Assembly (NCBI RefSeq): GCF_013761245.1
Contig: NZ_JACDUT010000003.1
Location: forward strand, 278,654-342,653
DNA: 64,000 bases
Source: Thermaerobacillus caldiproteolyticus
GTDB taxonomy: Bacteria; Bacillota; Bacilli; Bacillales; Anoxybacillaceae
Reading direction: 5' to 3'
Notes under the pieces: model-generated
What the model saw: only the letters and a program-made list of their open reading frames with translations
Database searches by the model: none
What the model was told of the DNA's origin: nothing
Made by a program: the position numbers and the translations under genes
In this document: piece by piece, positions 1 to 8,523 of the stretch
How the letters are laid out: every line of letters starts with the position of its first letter
Position numbering within the stretch: position 1 is the stretch's first letter

Positions 1-846
1 TTGGTGCCAATTCCCGTAATCTTTTACTCTTGGAAATTCTTGCCCTTTTTCGAGAGAACCGACTTGAACAAGTTTTCCTGTGCTGTTATCGTAGATTGCT
101 AATTTATCGGTTGTCACTTTAAAATACTTCGTACTTGCAGTAAACGTAGCAGTTTTTTTTTGTTTAATGGATGCAATCGATGCACGGATTGTTGTCGATG
201 GTTGTGTTGCTTCAGTGGCATTCGATTGCTGATTTGATGTGGAATCAACTTGATTCGTTGCATTGGTTTGAGGATTCAGCTTGTTCTCTGTGCTTGCCGG
301 ATTTGTCTCCTCGTTTTGCACAACCGTAATGGCAGGGGATTTTTCTATATAAGCCAATTGATTTCCGATGATAATTTCGAAAGAGTTTTCTAACTCACGG
401 AAAATCGGATATTGACTTCCTTCTATGAAATATCCGATGATATCATTGGCCTGTGATCGAATCACTGTTTTCTCTTTTGTTTGTATATATGGAATGGTTG
501 AATCGTTTGCATCGTATGAATAAGCTTCAAACGGCTGAGAAGGATCGACCGTTTGTGTATTGGTAGCATCTATGTAAGCGAGTTCTTTTCCCCACTGAAA
601 ATACACGCGGTCTCCTTCCAGTTTGGCTGCCTTCAATATCAAACCTTTTGTTAATTCTCCGATGACTTCAGCTGTTTCAGCGTTTTTCACCGGTGCGGTG
701 TCTTGTGAAATTTGGACATAGGTACTAGTTTCATTGGTATTCTCAGAGGCCTTCACGGCATAAGCAGGAGAGAATACATAGGAAACTAGCAAAAACAAGA
801 TGGAAAGTATTGCATATATTTTTTTGGTTTTGGCAAGCATCTCCAT
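1..846 (-). CDS. Secreted SH3-repeat glucosaminidase paralogue, partial (left edge)
   Basis: Open for 282 codons from its start to the window edge, so the C-terminal part lies outside. It has an N-terminal signal peptide, two diverged SH3-like units, a Ser/Thr/Gln-rich linker, and the first repeat with the conserved YDNSTG-type motif. It is almost identical to the complete gene that ends the 14.6-kb interval; the clearest difference is a linker shorter by 24 bases (8 codons, in frame). By homology to that copy it should be a cell-wall hydrolase, but the catalytic domain is not in view. The start can be either of two ATGs two codons apart (846 or 840); 840 has the better spaced AGGA ribosome site. 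The 5' leader is the same as in the other copy. Confidence 0.85.
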   Translation of the reverse strand, partial: MEMLAKTKKIYAILSILFLLVSYVFSPAYAVKASENTNETSTYVQISQDTAPVKNAETAEVIGELTKGLILKAAKLEGDRVYFQWGKELAYIDATNTQTVDPSQPFEAYSYDANDSTIPYIQTKEKTVIRSQANDIIGYFIEGSQYPIFRELENSFEIIIGNQLAYIEKSPAITVVQNEETNPASTENKLNPQTNATNQVDSTSNQQSNATEATQPSTTIRASIASIKQKKTATFTASTKYFKVTTDKLAIYDNSTGKLVQVGSLEKGQEFPRVKDYGNWHQ

Positions 847-849
847 CCT

Positions 850-929
850 GATTACTAAAATCTAGCCATCGCAATGATTACAGCATGTTGCGGGCGATGG
901 ATTTCGTCACGACATAGATTTTAGTAATC
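850..929 (-). promoter_or_regulatory. Leader hairpin with 15-bp perfect inverted repeat
   Basis: The arms 850-864 and 915-929 are perfect 15-base complements, with an inner 7-bp helix (866-872 with 894-900). In the transcript the 5' arm lies inside a short upstream ORF, and the 3' arm ends directly before the weak ribosome site of the glucosaminidase gene. The arrangement fits translational attenuation or coupling. A MITE-like 80-bp insertion is the alternative, but no target duplication is visible. Confidence 0.7.
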
Positions 930-931
930 AA
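878..931 (-). CDS. Putative 17-residue leader peptide (upstream ORF), copy 1
   Basis: TTG start, 17 codons and a TAA stop. It is preceded by a near-consensus Shine-Dalgarno (AAGGAGGTG, GGAGG core 8 nt before the TTG), stronger than that of the main gene. It reads MITKIYVVTKSIARNML. Its codons 2 to 6 form the 5' arm of the leader hairpin and its stop lies in the hairpin loop, about 30 nt before the main start. Translating it would open the hairpin. No match to known arrest peptides such as the erm leaders is recognised. The identical second copy shows a shared origin, not independent conservation. Confidence 0.55.
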   Translation of the reverse strand: MITKIYVVTKSIARNML

Positions 932-969
932 GTTTTACACCTCCTTATATTGGTAATCTATCAATACAA

Positions 970-978
970 ATTATATCA
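970..978 (-). promoter_or_regulatory. Extended -10 promoter for glucosaminidase copy 1
   Basis: Reverse-strand TGATATAAT is an extended -10 element (TGn plus TATAAT). The same block is kept in the second copy, although the sequence between it and the leader has diverged. No good -35 is visible. Confidence 0.5.
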
Positions 979-1458
979 TTTTTTCCAGCATATTCACATA
1001 TATAAATTCAGTTTGAAATTCCGACATGTTTAACCAATGGGATAGATACCTGTGCATGCGATCCTAAAAGTAGACAGTATAAAATCAGTTAGAGTAGAAG
1101 GAATCAGGGGGAAACCGCTCTTATTCCTTTTGTCTTCTTATCTTTTCGTGAAACAGTTATCAAGATGAGAAGGGCGTGCCTGATAAGACTTAAATTAAGC
1201 AAAACGAGCACAGACGAAAATGCTTGATGAAAAAGCGTTGGAATACGCGCAGTAACAGGCGGGGAGACAGCCATTGATGTATATTGAGGTATTGAATCGA
1301 TTTCGCTCTTTTTAGCGAAGAAGGAAAAGAAGGTATATAGAAAGGAAAAAAAGCAAAAACTTGATATATGGTATGTTTGGTATGTTGAAACATGCAGTCC
1401 ATTTTCTGTAAAACGAAAATTGAAAAGATAATAACTTTTCTCTAAGGAGGAACCAAAA
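979..1458. other. Intergenic region between divergent genes
   Basis: No convincing gene. A hairpin with AAGGAAT/ATTCCTT arms (1098-1104, 1123-1129) followed by a short T run could be a weak terminator. The last bases carry the strong TAAGGAGG ribosome site of the dehydrogenase. No clear promoter was identified for that gene. Confidence 0.4.
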
Positions 1459-2499
1459 ATGAAAGCTCTTACATATTTGGGAGCAGGAAAAAAAGAAGTA
1501 ATGGAAAAACCAAAACCGAAAATTGAAAAGGAGACAGATGTAATTGTTAAAATTACAAAAACAACGATTTGCGGAACGGATTTACATATTCTTTCCGGAG
1601 ATGTTCCTACTGTAGAAGAAGGGCGAATTTTAGGCCATGAAGGTGTAGGGATTATCGAAGAGGTTGGTTCCGGTGTGAAAAATTTCAAAAAAGGCGACAG
1701 AGTGCTGATTTCTTGTATTACCTCCTGCGGAAGATGCGAAAATTGCAAAAAAGGTTTGTATGCTCATTGTGAAGATGGAGGATGGATATTAGGGCACTTA
1801 ATTGACGGAACCCAAGCAGAGTATGTAAGAATTCCGTATGCAGACAACAGTCTTTACCCAATCCCGGACGGCGTAGATGAAGAGGCTCTCGTTATGCTTA
1901 GTGATATTCTTCCAACAGGTTTTGAAATTGGCGTGCTAAACGGAAAGGTTCAGCCGGGACAAACCGTTGCCATTATCGGAGCTGGCCCCGTAGGCATGGC
2001 AGCTCTATTAACCGCCCAATTTTATTCACCTGCAGAGATCATCATGGTTGATTTAGACGATAACCGTTTAGAAGTTGCGAAAAAATTTGGTGCAACTCAA
2101 GTGGTTAATAGCGGTGACGGTAAGGCAGTTGAAAAAATTATGGAATTGACCGACGGGAAAGGTGTAGACGTCGCGATGGAAGCCGTCGGAATTCCTGTAA
2201 CGTTTGACATTTGCCAAGAAATTATAAAACCAGGCGGCCATATAGCCAATGTAGGTGTTCATGGAAAAAGTGTTGAGTTTCATATTGAAAAATTATGGAT
2301 ACGTAACATTACGTTAACAACCGGTCTTGTCAACACAACTTCTACACCAATGTTATTAAAAACTGTTGAGGCCAAAAAATTGCAGCCGGAACAATTAATT
2401 ACTCATCGCTTTGCCTTTTCAGATATTAGGAAAGCGTATGAGGTATTTGGCAATGCAGCAAAAGAAAAAGCATTAAAAGTCATTATTTCCAACGACTAA
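1459..2499 (+). CDS. Zinc-dependent alcohol dehydrogenase (MDR superfamily)
   Basis: A 346-residue cytoplasmic medium-chain dehydrogenase that should oxidise alcohols or reduce aldehydes/ketones with NAD(P). Catalytic zinc ligands are visible at Cys38, His60 and Glu61 (CGTDLH and GHEG motifs). The structural zinc lobe has Cys90, Cys93, Cys96 and Cys104. The Rossmann glycine motif GAGPVG is near residue 175, followed by an acidic VDLDD segment that favours NAD over NADP. Length is usual for the family. The start has an excellent AAGGAGG site. It is monocistronic, with a terminator 45 bases downstream. The exact substrate cannot be read from sequence, so no gene symbol is given. Confidence 0.93.
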   Translation: MKALTYLGAGKKEVMEKPKPKIEKETDVIVKITKTTICGTDLHILSGDVPTVEEGRILGHEGVGIIEEVGSGVKNFKKGDRVLISCITSCGRCENCKKGLYAHCEDGGWILGHLIDGTQAEYVRIPYADNSLYPIPDGVDEEALVMLSDILPTGFEIGVLNGKVQPGQTVAIIGAGPVGMAALLTAQFYSPAEIIMVDLDDNRLEVAKKFGATQVVNSGDGKAVEKIMELTDGKGVDVAMEAVGIPVTFDICQEIIKPGGHIANVGVHGKSVEFHIEKLWIRNITLTTGLVNTTSTPMLLKTVEAKKLQPEQLITHRFAFSDIRKAYEVFGNAAKEKALKVIISND

Positions 2500-2542
2500 G
2501 TTTTCTTTTTATTAATACAAAATCCATCCATTCTTGACTTTT

Positions 2543-2587
2543 AGAACTCGTATCATTGCTTATTATACAATGATGCGGGTTCTTTTT
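2543..2587 (+). terminator. Rho-independent terminator after the dehydrogenase
   Basis: A 16-base stem with two mismatches (AGAACTCGTATCATTG and its partner) around a 9-base loop, followed by five T residues. Confidence 0.8.
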
Positions 2588-2670
2588 CCCTGCAAATGCT
2601 TGACTTAGTACCTGCCACCGCCCGAGTTATTATATCTCCTTTGATTCCCATTTAAAAATAGGTGCTTTTT

Positions 2671-3141
2671 ATGAAACACTTGTCCAATCAAATGACAGGA
2701 AATCGGAATGTTATGGATTATAGCGATTATGTAAAGAGGGAGATTCATATGCTGGCGGATCAAATTATTTTGACAGGTCGACGATATTTAGGAACACCTT
2801 ATGTATTTAATGCTCCATCTTATCGAACAGATATGTTTGATTGCAGTTCGTTTACACAGTACGTTTTTGGTGTGAATGGCATTTCTCTTCCTAGAAACTC
2901 CCGGCAACAATTTTTAGTAGGTACCCCGGTTCCTTTACACCAGATTCAGAAGGGGGACTTATTGTTCTTTACGACGAAAAAAAGGAAGAAAAGAAACGGA
3001 ATTGCTAAAATTGGACATGTTGGGATCTATATAGGAAATAATCAAATGCTTCATACGTACCGCCAAGGAAAAAAAGTAACCATCACAGAGTTAAATTCAT
3101 ATTGGAGGAAAAATTTTATCGGTGCTAAGAGAGTATTGTAA
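2671..3141 (+). CDS. NlpC/P60 family peptidase (C40)
   Basis: 156 residues with the papain-like NlpC/P60 core: catalytic Cys58 in DCSSF, His116 in GHVGIY and a third polar residue His128. This family cleaves the D-Glu-gamma-mDAP bond of peptidoglycan stem peptides. Unusually for a wall endopeptidase, no signal peptide, SH3 or LysM domain is visible. Either the protein uses a non-classical route, acts on cytosolic muropeptides, or is a stripped-down remnant. ATG 2671 was chosen because AGGTG lies upstream; a GTG three codons earlier is possible. The context is a cell-wall gene region. Confidence 0.82.
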   Translation: MKHLSNQMTGNRNVMDYSDYVKREIHMLADQIILTGRRYLGTPYVFNAPSYRTDMFDCSSFTQYVFGVNGISLPRNSRQQFLVGTPVPLHQIQKGDLLFFTTKKRKKRNGIAKIGHVGIYIGNNQMLHTYRQGKKVTITELNSYWRKNFIGAKRVL

Positions 3142-3860
3142 GCTTCAGTTTTAAATTACAAGCAAATGGGTTAACAACCGGGACTTGCCAAAGAAAGGCG
3201 ATGTGAAATAGACATCTCTGAATAGATATTTCCTTCATTATTCCCCTGTTTAGAACCGCTGTTTCATCTCTCCAATTCCCCTGAGGCGCAATTTTATGAC
3301 TTCTTTTTTGTAATGTTCTTCATTTCTGCTGCTCAGAAAAACGACGGGACCTTAAAAAATCATTTGACTTTCTTTAAGTTCTAAGGGCTGAATTTTGCCA
3401 TTCTGTGTGAAGCCCAACATAGTCGAATTGGTGCGTCTTTTTTGAGTATAATACTTGCTTAAGTGATTCCTGAACAAACTTAAATAATGTAATATTAAAA
3501 AATACGATGGAATGACGAACTTGGAGGTAGCAATGGAACTTTTGGAGTATTTAAAGCCTTGTCCAATGAAACGAGGCTGTGGGATCATACAGCGGAAGAG
3601 ATCAAATTTGCTGCATTGTTCGTTCGGGATGTTCCGTTATATGAAAAAGAGCGTCTTTGGATAGGTAGTGGAAAGGAACTCACCCCGAAACGGATTTGAA
3701 AATATGTTCGATTAATTCAAAGGCAATCGGACGTTCCGGCGATTTTGTTTTCGTAGCCTCACGAAGGTACAAATCAAGGTGGTCATTGTGAGCTGAAACT
3801 GGCGGTACAGCCAATTGCTAATTAATCACTATATTTCTTGTAATTGAAAAAAAGGAAGAA
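3142..3860. other. Gene-poor stretch with a possible decayed coding remnant
   Basis: No intact gene is credible. Around 3530-3700 on the plus strand one frame reads coherently for about 55 codons (VFKALSNETRLWDHTAEEIK, continuing with LYEKERLWIGSGKELTPKRI) before a TGA, then further stops. It looks like a fragment of a lost protein whose family I do not recognise. The rest shows no structure I can support. Confidence 0.35.
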
Positions 3861-3909
3861 AGGGGATGAACCCAAAAAGTGATGTATACTTTTGGGTCAG
3901 CCCCTTTTT
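3861..3909. terminator. Long imperfect palindrome / bidirectional terminator
   Basis: Arms of about 19 bases (AGGGGATGAACCCAAAAAGT paired with ACTTTTGGGTCAGCCCCTT), with T runs outside. It lies downstream of the sortase gene on the minus strand and would terminate that operon. Confidence 0.6.
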
Positions 3910-3984
3910 GCATGTAGCCGGATTTTTGATGGAAATGAAATAGGTTTTAGTTAAATTCATAGAGAGTGAAGGGATAAGCAGATA

Positions 3985-4578
3985 TCAATTCCTCACCTTC
4001 ACTAAGTTAGCGATGAGGATATACCGCTTTGGTGCCGCGCCTATGTAGTGAAATGGATAACACGTGGATACCGTTAAAGTGGCTTTTGGCTTTGGCACAA
4101 TCACGGTTCTGTCATCGGCATCTACAATTCGCACTTTGCGAACTTTATAGGTAAACTCTCCAGCGACTGTTTTGACAATCAGCAAGTCTCCTTTTCCTAC
4201 CTCGCCCAGTTTGCGAAAGACGGTGTCCCGATGTCCGGCAAGGACGCAGTTATCTGGCTCTCCCGGTAGGACGCTTCCAGCGTAATGACCGACTCCTTTT
4301 TCTAACTCATCTTCATTGGTGCCATGATAAATCGGAAGACTGGCGTTCAGCTTCGGAATGATGAGCTCCCCAATATTTTCGCCCAGTTTTGGTTGGCGCG
4401 GATAAATCGCTGCAGCAGTCTTTGTCGGTGTAGATGTTGCTTTTGTTGCTGTCTCCTTTGGCAACGGCTTTGCGGCGTTGATCCCTTTTTCATATTTGTA
4501 GCCGTTGAGCAAGACGAGAGCGAAGCCAACTGCCATCAAGACAATGCCAAGAAGGCGAACGATTCGTTGCTTTTGCAT
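3985..4578 (-). CDS. Class D sortase
   Basis: A 197-residue membrane transpeptidase that cleaves a sorting signal and joins the protein to the cell wall. An N-terminal membrane anchor (residues 8-25) is followed by a Thr/Pro-rich stalk and the sortase barrel. Catalytic residues are His116 (AGHRD), Cys173 (TLTVSTCYPF) and Arg185 (APKRY). Length and the TLxTC-like active site fit class D. The ATG follows directly on the TAA of the upstream gene, which encodes a protein with an LPKTA signal, so enzyme and substrate are translated from one transcript. This looks like a dedicated sortase rather than the housekeeping SrtA. Confidence 0.9.
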   Translation of the reverse strand: MQKQRIVRLLGIVLMAVGFALVLLNGYKYEKGINAAKPLPKETATKATSTPTKTAAAIYPRQPKLGENIGELIIPKLNASLPIYHGTNEDELEKGVGHYAGSVLPGEPDNCVLAGHRDTVFRKLGEVGKGDLLIVKTVAGEFTYKVRKVRIVDADDRTVIVPKPKATLTVSTCYPFHYIGAAPKRYILIANLVKVRN

Positions 4579-5895
4579 TTATTTTTTTGCCCCTAATATT
4601 TTTCTCGCTCGGAATAGAAACGCTCCCGCAGCGATGAATACAACGCCCATAAGCATATTTGTTGCATATGGAGAAGCTGTTTTTGGAAGTTTTGCTTCTT
4701 TCACCGTTCTTTTTACCGGTTTTGGTGTTGCGTTTTTCTCAATCTTTGCGACTTTTCCGATGTTCTCTAAATCTTCGCCTACGTCTTCAAATAAATCAGC
4801 GTTGAACATGTCTGCCGTCAACGTGAAGTCGGCAAGCAGTTCGCCTTGTTTGTTATAAATTTCGATCAAGAGGTCATAGCCGTTTGTTGACTCCATCGTT
4901 AACAGCGTGGATAGACTTAATGGCTTTTTCTCCCCATTTTTCGTCAAATAAAATTTCACGTCTAATTGGAAAATATCAAGTATATCATGCATCACATCAG
5001 CAATTTCCGCTATTTGTGCTGGAGACAATTCTTTTGCCCCTTCAAAATCATACGAACTAATGGCTTCAAGCCGCTTTCCGAGTTCTTCTATTCGGCTTGC
5101 GAATTGTGGATCTTCTATATTAAGTGAATGGAAGTGATTATACAATTTTTCAAGTTCAGCGTCTGTTAGACCAAGTTCTTCAAAATCAGGAAGCATATAA
5201 TTGACAATGGCTTCTGATAGTTCTTCTACTGTCGCATAGTTGTCTAAAGAATCGTTATTTGCCACAAGCAATTCTTCCAATTGTTGTCGTGTAAGTCCGA
5301 GTGTGTCTAAAAGTTCGTTCAATGTTTCTTCCGTAAGAGGAGTTAAGCTTTGATAATAATCAACAGCATCAGCCAATTCGCCAATGGAGCTGTAATCTTC
5401 TAATGATTCATTATGGCTGTTAAGAAGTGCGAGTAATTGTTCTTTCGTCATATTGCGCTTTTGTAAGAAATCGGAAAGCGTTTCTTCGGTAATCGGTGTT
5501 GAATCTGATTGTTCGAGAAGAAAGTCGAGGTATTCCTCTAAGTCGTTATAAAACTTAAACGCTTCCGTAATTTCTTCGTTTGGTTCTAGTTCACCGTTAT
5601 CGATAAGAAGTTGCTTTAATTCATTTTTTGTTAAGCCGTAATTTTTAAGTAATAGTTCTAAATTTTCTTCTGTCAATATATCGCCAAGCTCGTTGCGAAG
5701 ATCGTCAACATCTTTAAAATCCTCCAATGTATAGCCATCATAGCTCAAATATTCTTCCAGTTCTTCTTGTGTCATGCCGATCTCGTTTAGGTAGCTTTGG
5801 AGCTCAGGATCATTGGAATTAATCGCAAAAGCAGAAGCAGGCAATGTGGCGATTGCAAGAGATGCCGCAATAGTAAAAGAAATCAATTTTTTCAT
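4579..5895 (-). CDS. Acidic repeat surface protein with LPKTA sorting signal
   Basis: 438 residues starting at the MKKLISFT signal peptide, preceded by a GGGGG ribosome site; a longer frame upstream lacks one. After the signal peptide come about four imperfect, strongly acidic helical repeats of the form LGLTxxELxxLLxxNxxxLxxY (residues 30-260), a more globular region, and a C-terminal LPKTA-hydrophobic segment-RARK sorting signal. This matches the family called processed acidic surface protein in Bacillales, which is paired with class D sortases. It is probably wall-anchored by the sortase encoded immediately downstream. The molecular role of the repeats is unknown. Confidence 0.85.
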   Translation of the reverse strand: MKKLISFTIAASLAIATLPASAFAINSNDPELQSYLNEIGMTQEELEEYLSYDGYTLEDFKDVDDLRNELGDILTEENLELLLKNYGLTKNELKQLLIDNGELEPNEEITEAFKFYNDLEEYLDFLLEQSDSTPITEETLSDFLQKRNMTKEQLLALLNSHNESLEDYSSIGELADAVDYYQSLTPLTEETLNELLDTLGLTRQQLEELLVANNDSLDNYATVEELSEAIVNYMLPDFEELGLTDAELEKLYNHFHSLNIEDPQFASRIEELGKRLEAISSYDFEGAKELSPAQIAEIADVMHDILDIFQLDVKFYLTKNGEKKPLSLSTLLTMESTNGYDLLIEIYNKQGELLADFTLTADMFNADLFEDVGEDLENIGKVAKIEKNATPKPVKRTVKEAKLPKTASPYATNMLMGVVFIAAGAFLFRARKILGAKK

Positions 5896-5918
5896 AGAAT
5901 AACCCCCATAGCAAAATA

Positions 5919-5934
5919 ATACTAATTTAGTATA
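5919..5934 (-). promoter_or_regulatory. Palindrome overlapping a -10 element
   Basis: ATACTAATTTAGTAT is a perfect 15-base palindrome that overlaps a reverse-strand TATACT, about 30 bases before the start of the acidic surface protein. It could be an operator for the sortase operon. It may also be a chance AT-rich palindrome. Confidence 0.35.
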
Positions 5935-6353
5935 AACAAAAACCAAATAGCTTAAAATAACAAAATATATAACATTAATGTAATAAATTTTAATTTGGAT
6001 GAACGCGTATGAGAAATGAAGAAAGTCTTCTTTTTACTGCTTCGAGTTTAGACTCTTCCTTTTGCAGAACATGGCTAATCGGTTTCTTTTTATTCTCTGC
6101 ATAAGCATTTTTCATACATGTCTATTTTCGAAGGCTCGATCCACTGCGGCCATCTCGAAGTTTGTCGAAAAAAGGAGAGTTTTCCCTGTAAAAGATGGGC
6201 TGCTCTCCTTTCTGCGTTTTTATAGAATGATAGTCCCTTTCCATAAAAATTCGTCATGTTTTTGAAATGAAGAACTTTTTTGGAATGTTAAAATGCCGAT
6301 TTGCAATGCTCTTGGAAGTTTTCATTTCCATTACATAGACAAAATTCCTGATT
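5935..6353. other. Intergenic region between divergent surface genes
   Basis: No credible gene; the longest open frame has no ribosome site. It contains an imperfect hairpin (AAAGGAGAG at 6171-6179, CTCTCCTTT at 6203-6211), only loosely followed by T residues. Confidence 0.35.
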
Positions 6354-6379
6354 TAAACATGTTCTGCTTCAACCGATAT
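6354..6379 (+). promoter_or_regulatory. Sigma-D-like promoter before SLH gene
   Basis: TAAA, 14 bases, then ACCGATAT. The sigma-D consensus is TAAA-N15-GCCGATAT, so this is one base short in spacing with one mismatch. It lies about 35 bases before the TTG start of the next gene, a plausible leader length. Confidence 0.5.
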
Positions 6380-6412
6380 AAAGAATAGATGACCATGAGG
6401 GAGGGGATTGTA

Positions 6413-8341
6413 TTGAAATCAATGAATGTGATTTTGAGCACCGTACTTGTCGCTTTCATTTCATTCGCTTTTGTTCATATTACAAAGGTGCAAGCAGAGG
6501 AGAAGGGGAAGGGAGTAGTTGGGGTCGTTGTTTCCGAACTAAGCGAAAAGTACGCGTTTATCGAACGAAAAGGCGGAACCTATAATGGAAAAAGCATTGC
6601 GGAGAAACCCTTGGGATCTTCCATTAAAAATAAACGGATTAAAGCAAAGTTATTGCTAGAGAGTCTTGGGTATAAAGTGGAATATGTCGATGATGCCCAA
6701 TTAAAAGACCCTGCTAAGTTAGCGAAATACGATACACTTTTCTTTCCCAATACGGTGATGATGTCAAAAGAACAGCGGCAAGCGGTAAAAGAATATATAA
6801 AAAACGGTGGAGGAGCCATTTTTGCCTTTGCCATGGCGAGAAACGACAGTGCTCGCTTCCCGTATAAAACAACCGATTTAGATTTAACTCCAATCATCTA
6901 TGATACAGAAACATGGATATGGGAGTGGGATAATCTCAGTGAATTATTTCAGTCTGCGTTTATTAATGATGTAAAGATTGGTAATTACACAGTGGCAAGC
7001 ACTAATAATCACCCGATTGTAAAGAAAGCACTTCAGCGACTCGGAACGTCAAAGCTCGTTCTAAAAAATAGTCGTTACCATCAATATGGTCCGGAATGGA
7101 TTGAGGTTATTCATCCGTACCCAAACAGTTATGTTACTCCAATTTTATATTATGAGACAATCGGATACTCTAACGTGCCGAAGCATACTCCTGCCAACAC
7201 AGGAGCTGCGTATGCCATTGAGTATGGACGCGGAAAGGCGGTTTGGTTCGGGTTTCAACTTCTAAACTATATAAGCGTCGATACTTCTTTGTCGAACGAG
7301 TGGGATATGACGAATCCGCTTGGTAAAAACGAAATACAAGGAGAGGCGTGGCAAGGGCTAAAAGGCGGTGAGGAGTTGAAAGTGCTAATCGACGAGGCCA
7401 TTCAATGGACATCACAACCGTTGACGACTTCCCATCCGATTGATCGAAGTGTCACCGTTTCATTAACTGATGTTAAGGCGTATCCACGAGCGAATGATTA
7501 TGTCGTCTATGGAACGATGACAGCAAACAATGAAGGGAACGTGGTATCACGCGGCACAATGAGAGTCGAATTGCTCGATCCTTCAGGAAATGTGAAAACA
7601 TCTTATGAAAAATATGTTGTTGGCCTAGTACCAAAAGGAAAAAGCTACCCTGAAAAATTTCAACTCATACTACCCAAAAATTTACCAACTGGAAACTATC
7701 AGTTAGTTGCATATTATCATGCAGGAAGAAAAAGTAAAGATGGACTGAAAATTGCTGGAGTGACAAAAGTCATTTCTATCAAAAATAGTCGAAGCAAAGC
7801 GACGATCCTTGATTTCGCACCGTTTAAAGATATTCCTAACAATCACTGGGCGAAAAAAGATATCGATGTGCTAGCCAGTTTAGGGGTTATTAAACCAGAG
7901 CAGAATCAAACATTTAAACCAAATGCCCCAGTGACACGTTTACAAGCGGCAACAATGATTGTTCGTTCACTTGGATTATCTACAAAAAATCGGCCGAATC
8001 CAAAACTTGCGGATGTAAAACAAGGGCGAGACGGATATGACATCGTTGCCACAGTTATTGACGAAGGAATTTTTAGTGGTTCGAATGGTCGCTTTTATCC
8101 GAACGCGCCATTAACACGAGAGCAAATGGCAAAAATTTTAGTAAAAGCGTATCAGCTAACCGGAGAGGAAGACATCAACTTTCAAGATGTAGCTCTATCC
8201 CGATGGTCGCATCCATATATCGCCACATTAAAGGCCAATCAAGTGACCAAAGCGAGCGGCTATTTCCGCCCGAATGAACAGACGACGCGAGCCGAATTCG
8301 CAGCTTTTGTAAGACGAGCCATGTTGGCTATGGGGAAGTAG
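6413..8341 (+). CDS. SLH-anchored protein with glutamine-amidotransferase-like domain
   Basis: 642 residues from a TTG start placed by a strong AGGGAGGGG site six bases upstream; the in-frame ATGs further up overlap that site. A signal peptide (to about residue 28) is followed by an alpha/beta domain of about 300 residues. It has the YDTLFFPN and YIKNGGGAIF signatures of class I glutamine-amidotransferase-like or beta-galactosidase trimerisation folds. No nucleophilic cysteine is visible at the usual elbow, so ligand binding is more likely than amidotransfer. A beta-sandwich region (about 350-460) and three SLH domains (about 470-642) follow, for attachment to pyruvylated wall polymer. The exact function is unknown. 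Confidence 0.8.
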   Translation: MKSMNVILSTVLVAFISFAFVHITKVQAEEKGKGVVGVVVSELSEKYAFIERKGGTYNGKSIAEKPLGSSIKNKRIKAKLLLESLGYKVEYVDDAQLKDPAKLAKYDTLFFPNTVMMSKEQRQAVKEYIKNGGGAIFAFAMARNDSARFPYKTTDLDLTPIIYDTETWIWEWDNLSELFQSAFINDVKIGNYTVASTNNHPIVKKALQRLGTSKLVLKNSRYHQYGPEWIEVIHPYPNSYVTPILYYETIGYSNVPKHTPANTGAAYAIEYGRGKAVWFGFQLLNYISVDTSLSNEWDMTNPLGKNEIQGEAWQGLKGGEELKVLIDEAIQWTSQPLTTSHPIDRSVTVSLTDVKAYPRANDYVVYGTMTANNEGNVVSRGTMRVELLDPSGNVKTSYEKYVVGLVPKGKSYPEKFQLILPKNLPTGNYQLVAYYHAGRKSKDGLKIAGVTKVISIKNSRSKATILDFAPFKDIPNNHWAKKDIDVLASLGVIKPEQNQTFKPNAPVTRLQAATMIVRSLGLSTKNRPNPKLADVKQGRDGYDIVATVIDEGIFSGSNGRFYPNAPLTREQMAKILVKAYQLTGEEDINFQDVALSRWSHPYIATLKANQVTKASGYFRPNEQTTRAEFAAFVRRAMLAMGK

Positions 8342-8474
8342 GAATAAAATGAAGGCGTTAGTTAAAGGATGAGAGTGTAAAACGGCTTCAGTTCCATTTC
8401 TCTCTTTTATTTCGATTCTGTTGTCCTAAATTAATTGTAAATGTTTCATATTGTTTATTTCTCACAAAAACGAT

Positions 8475-8503
8475 AAAGGGCCCTCTCAAAGCGAGAGGGC
8501 TCT
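8475..8503. terminator. Bidirectional terminator between convergent genes
   Basis: Perfect GCCCTCTC/GAGAGGGC stem with a five-base loop between the SLH gene and the deacetylase. The T tract is better on the minus strand. Confidence 0.6.
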
Positions 8504-8523
8504 TGGTGTAAATAGATTACTAT

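Noticed and set aside
1065..1131. AAGTAGACAG plus hairpin similar to the putative insertion sequence ends at the right side
   Set aside because: Only a ten-base match and a short stem; too weak to call a mobile element remnant.
1104..1748. Long minus-strand open frame overlapping the dehydrogenase start
   Set aside because: No ribosome site, Phe/Ser-rich shadow of the opposite strand, overlaps a clear gene.
3352..3588. 78-codon minus-strand frame in the gene-poor stretch
   Set aside because: No ribosome site or recognisable motif; antisense to the more coherent plus-strand remnant.
6062..6265. 67-codon plus-strand frame before the SLH gene
   Set aside because: No ribosome site and unusual composition; covers an imperfect hairpin.
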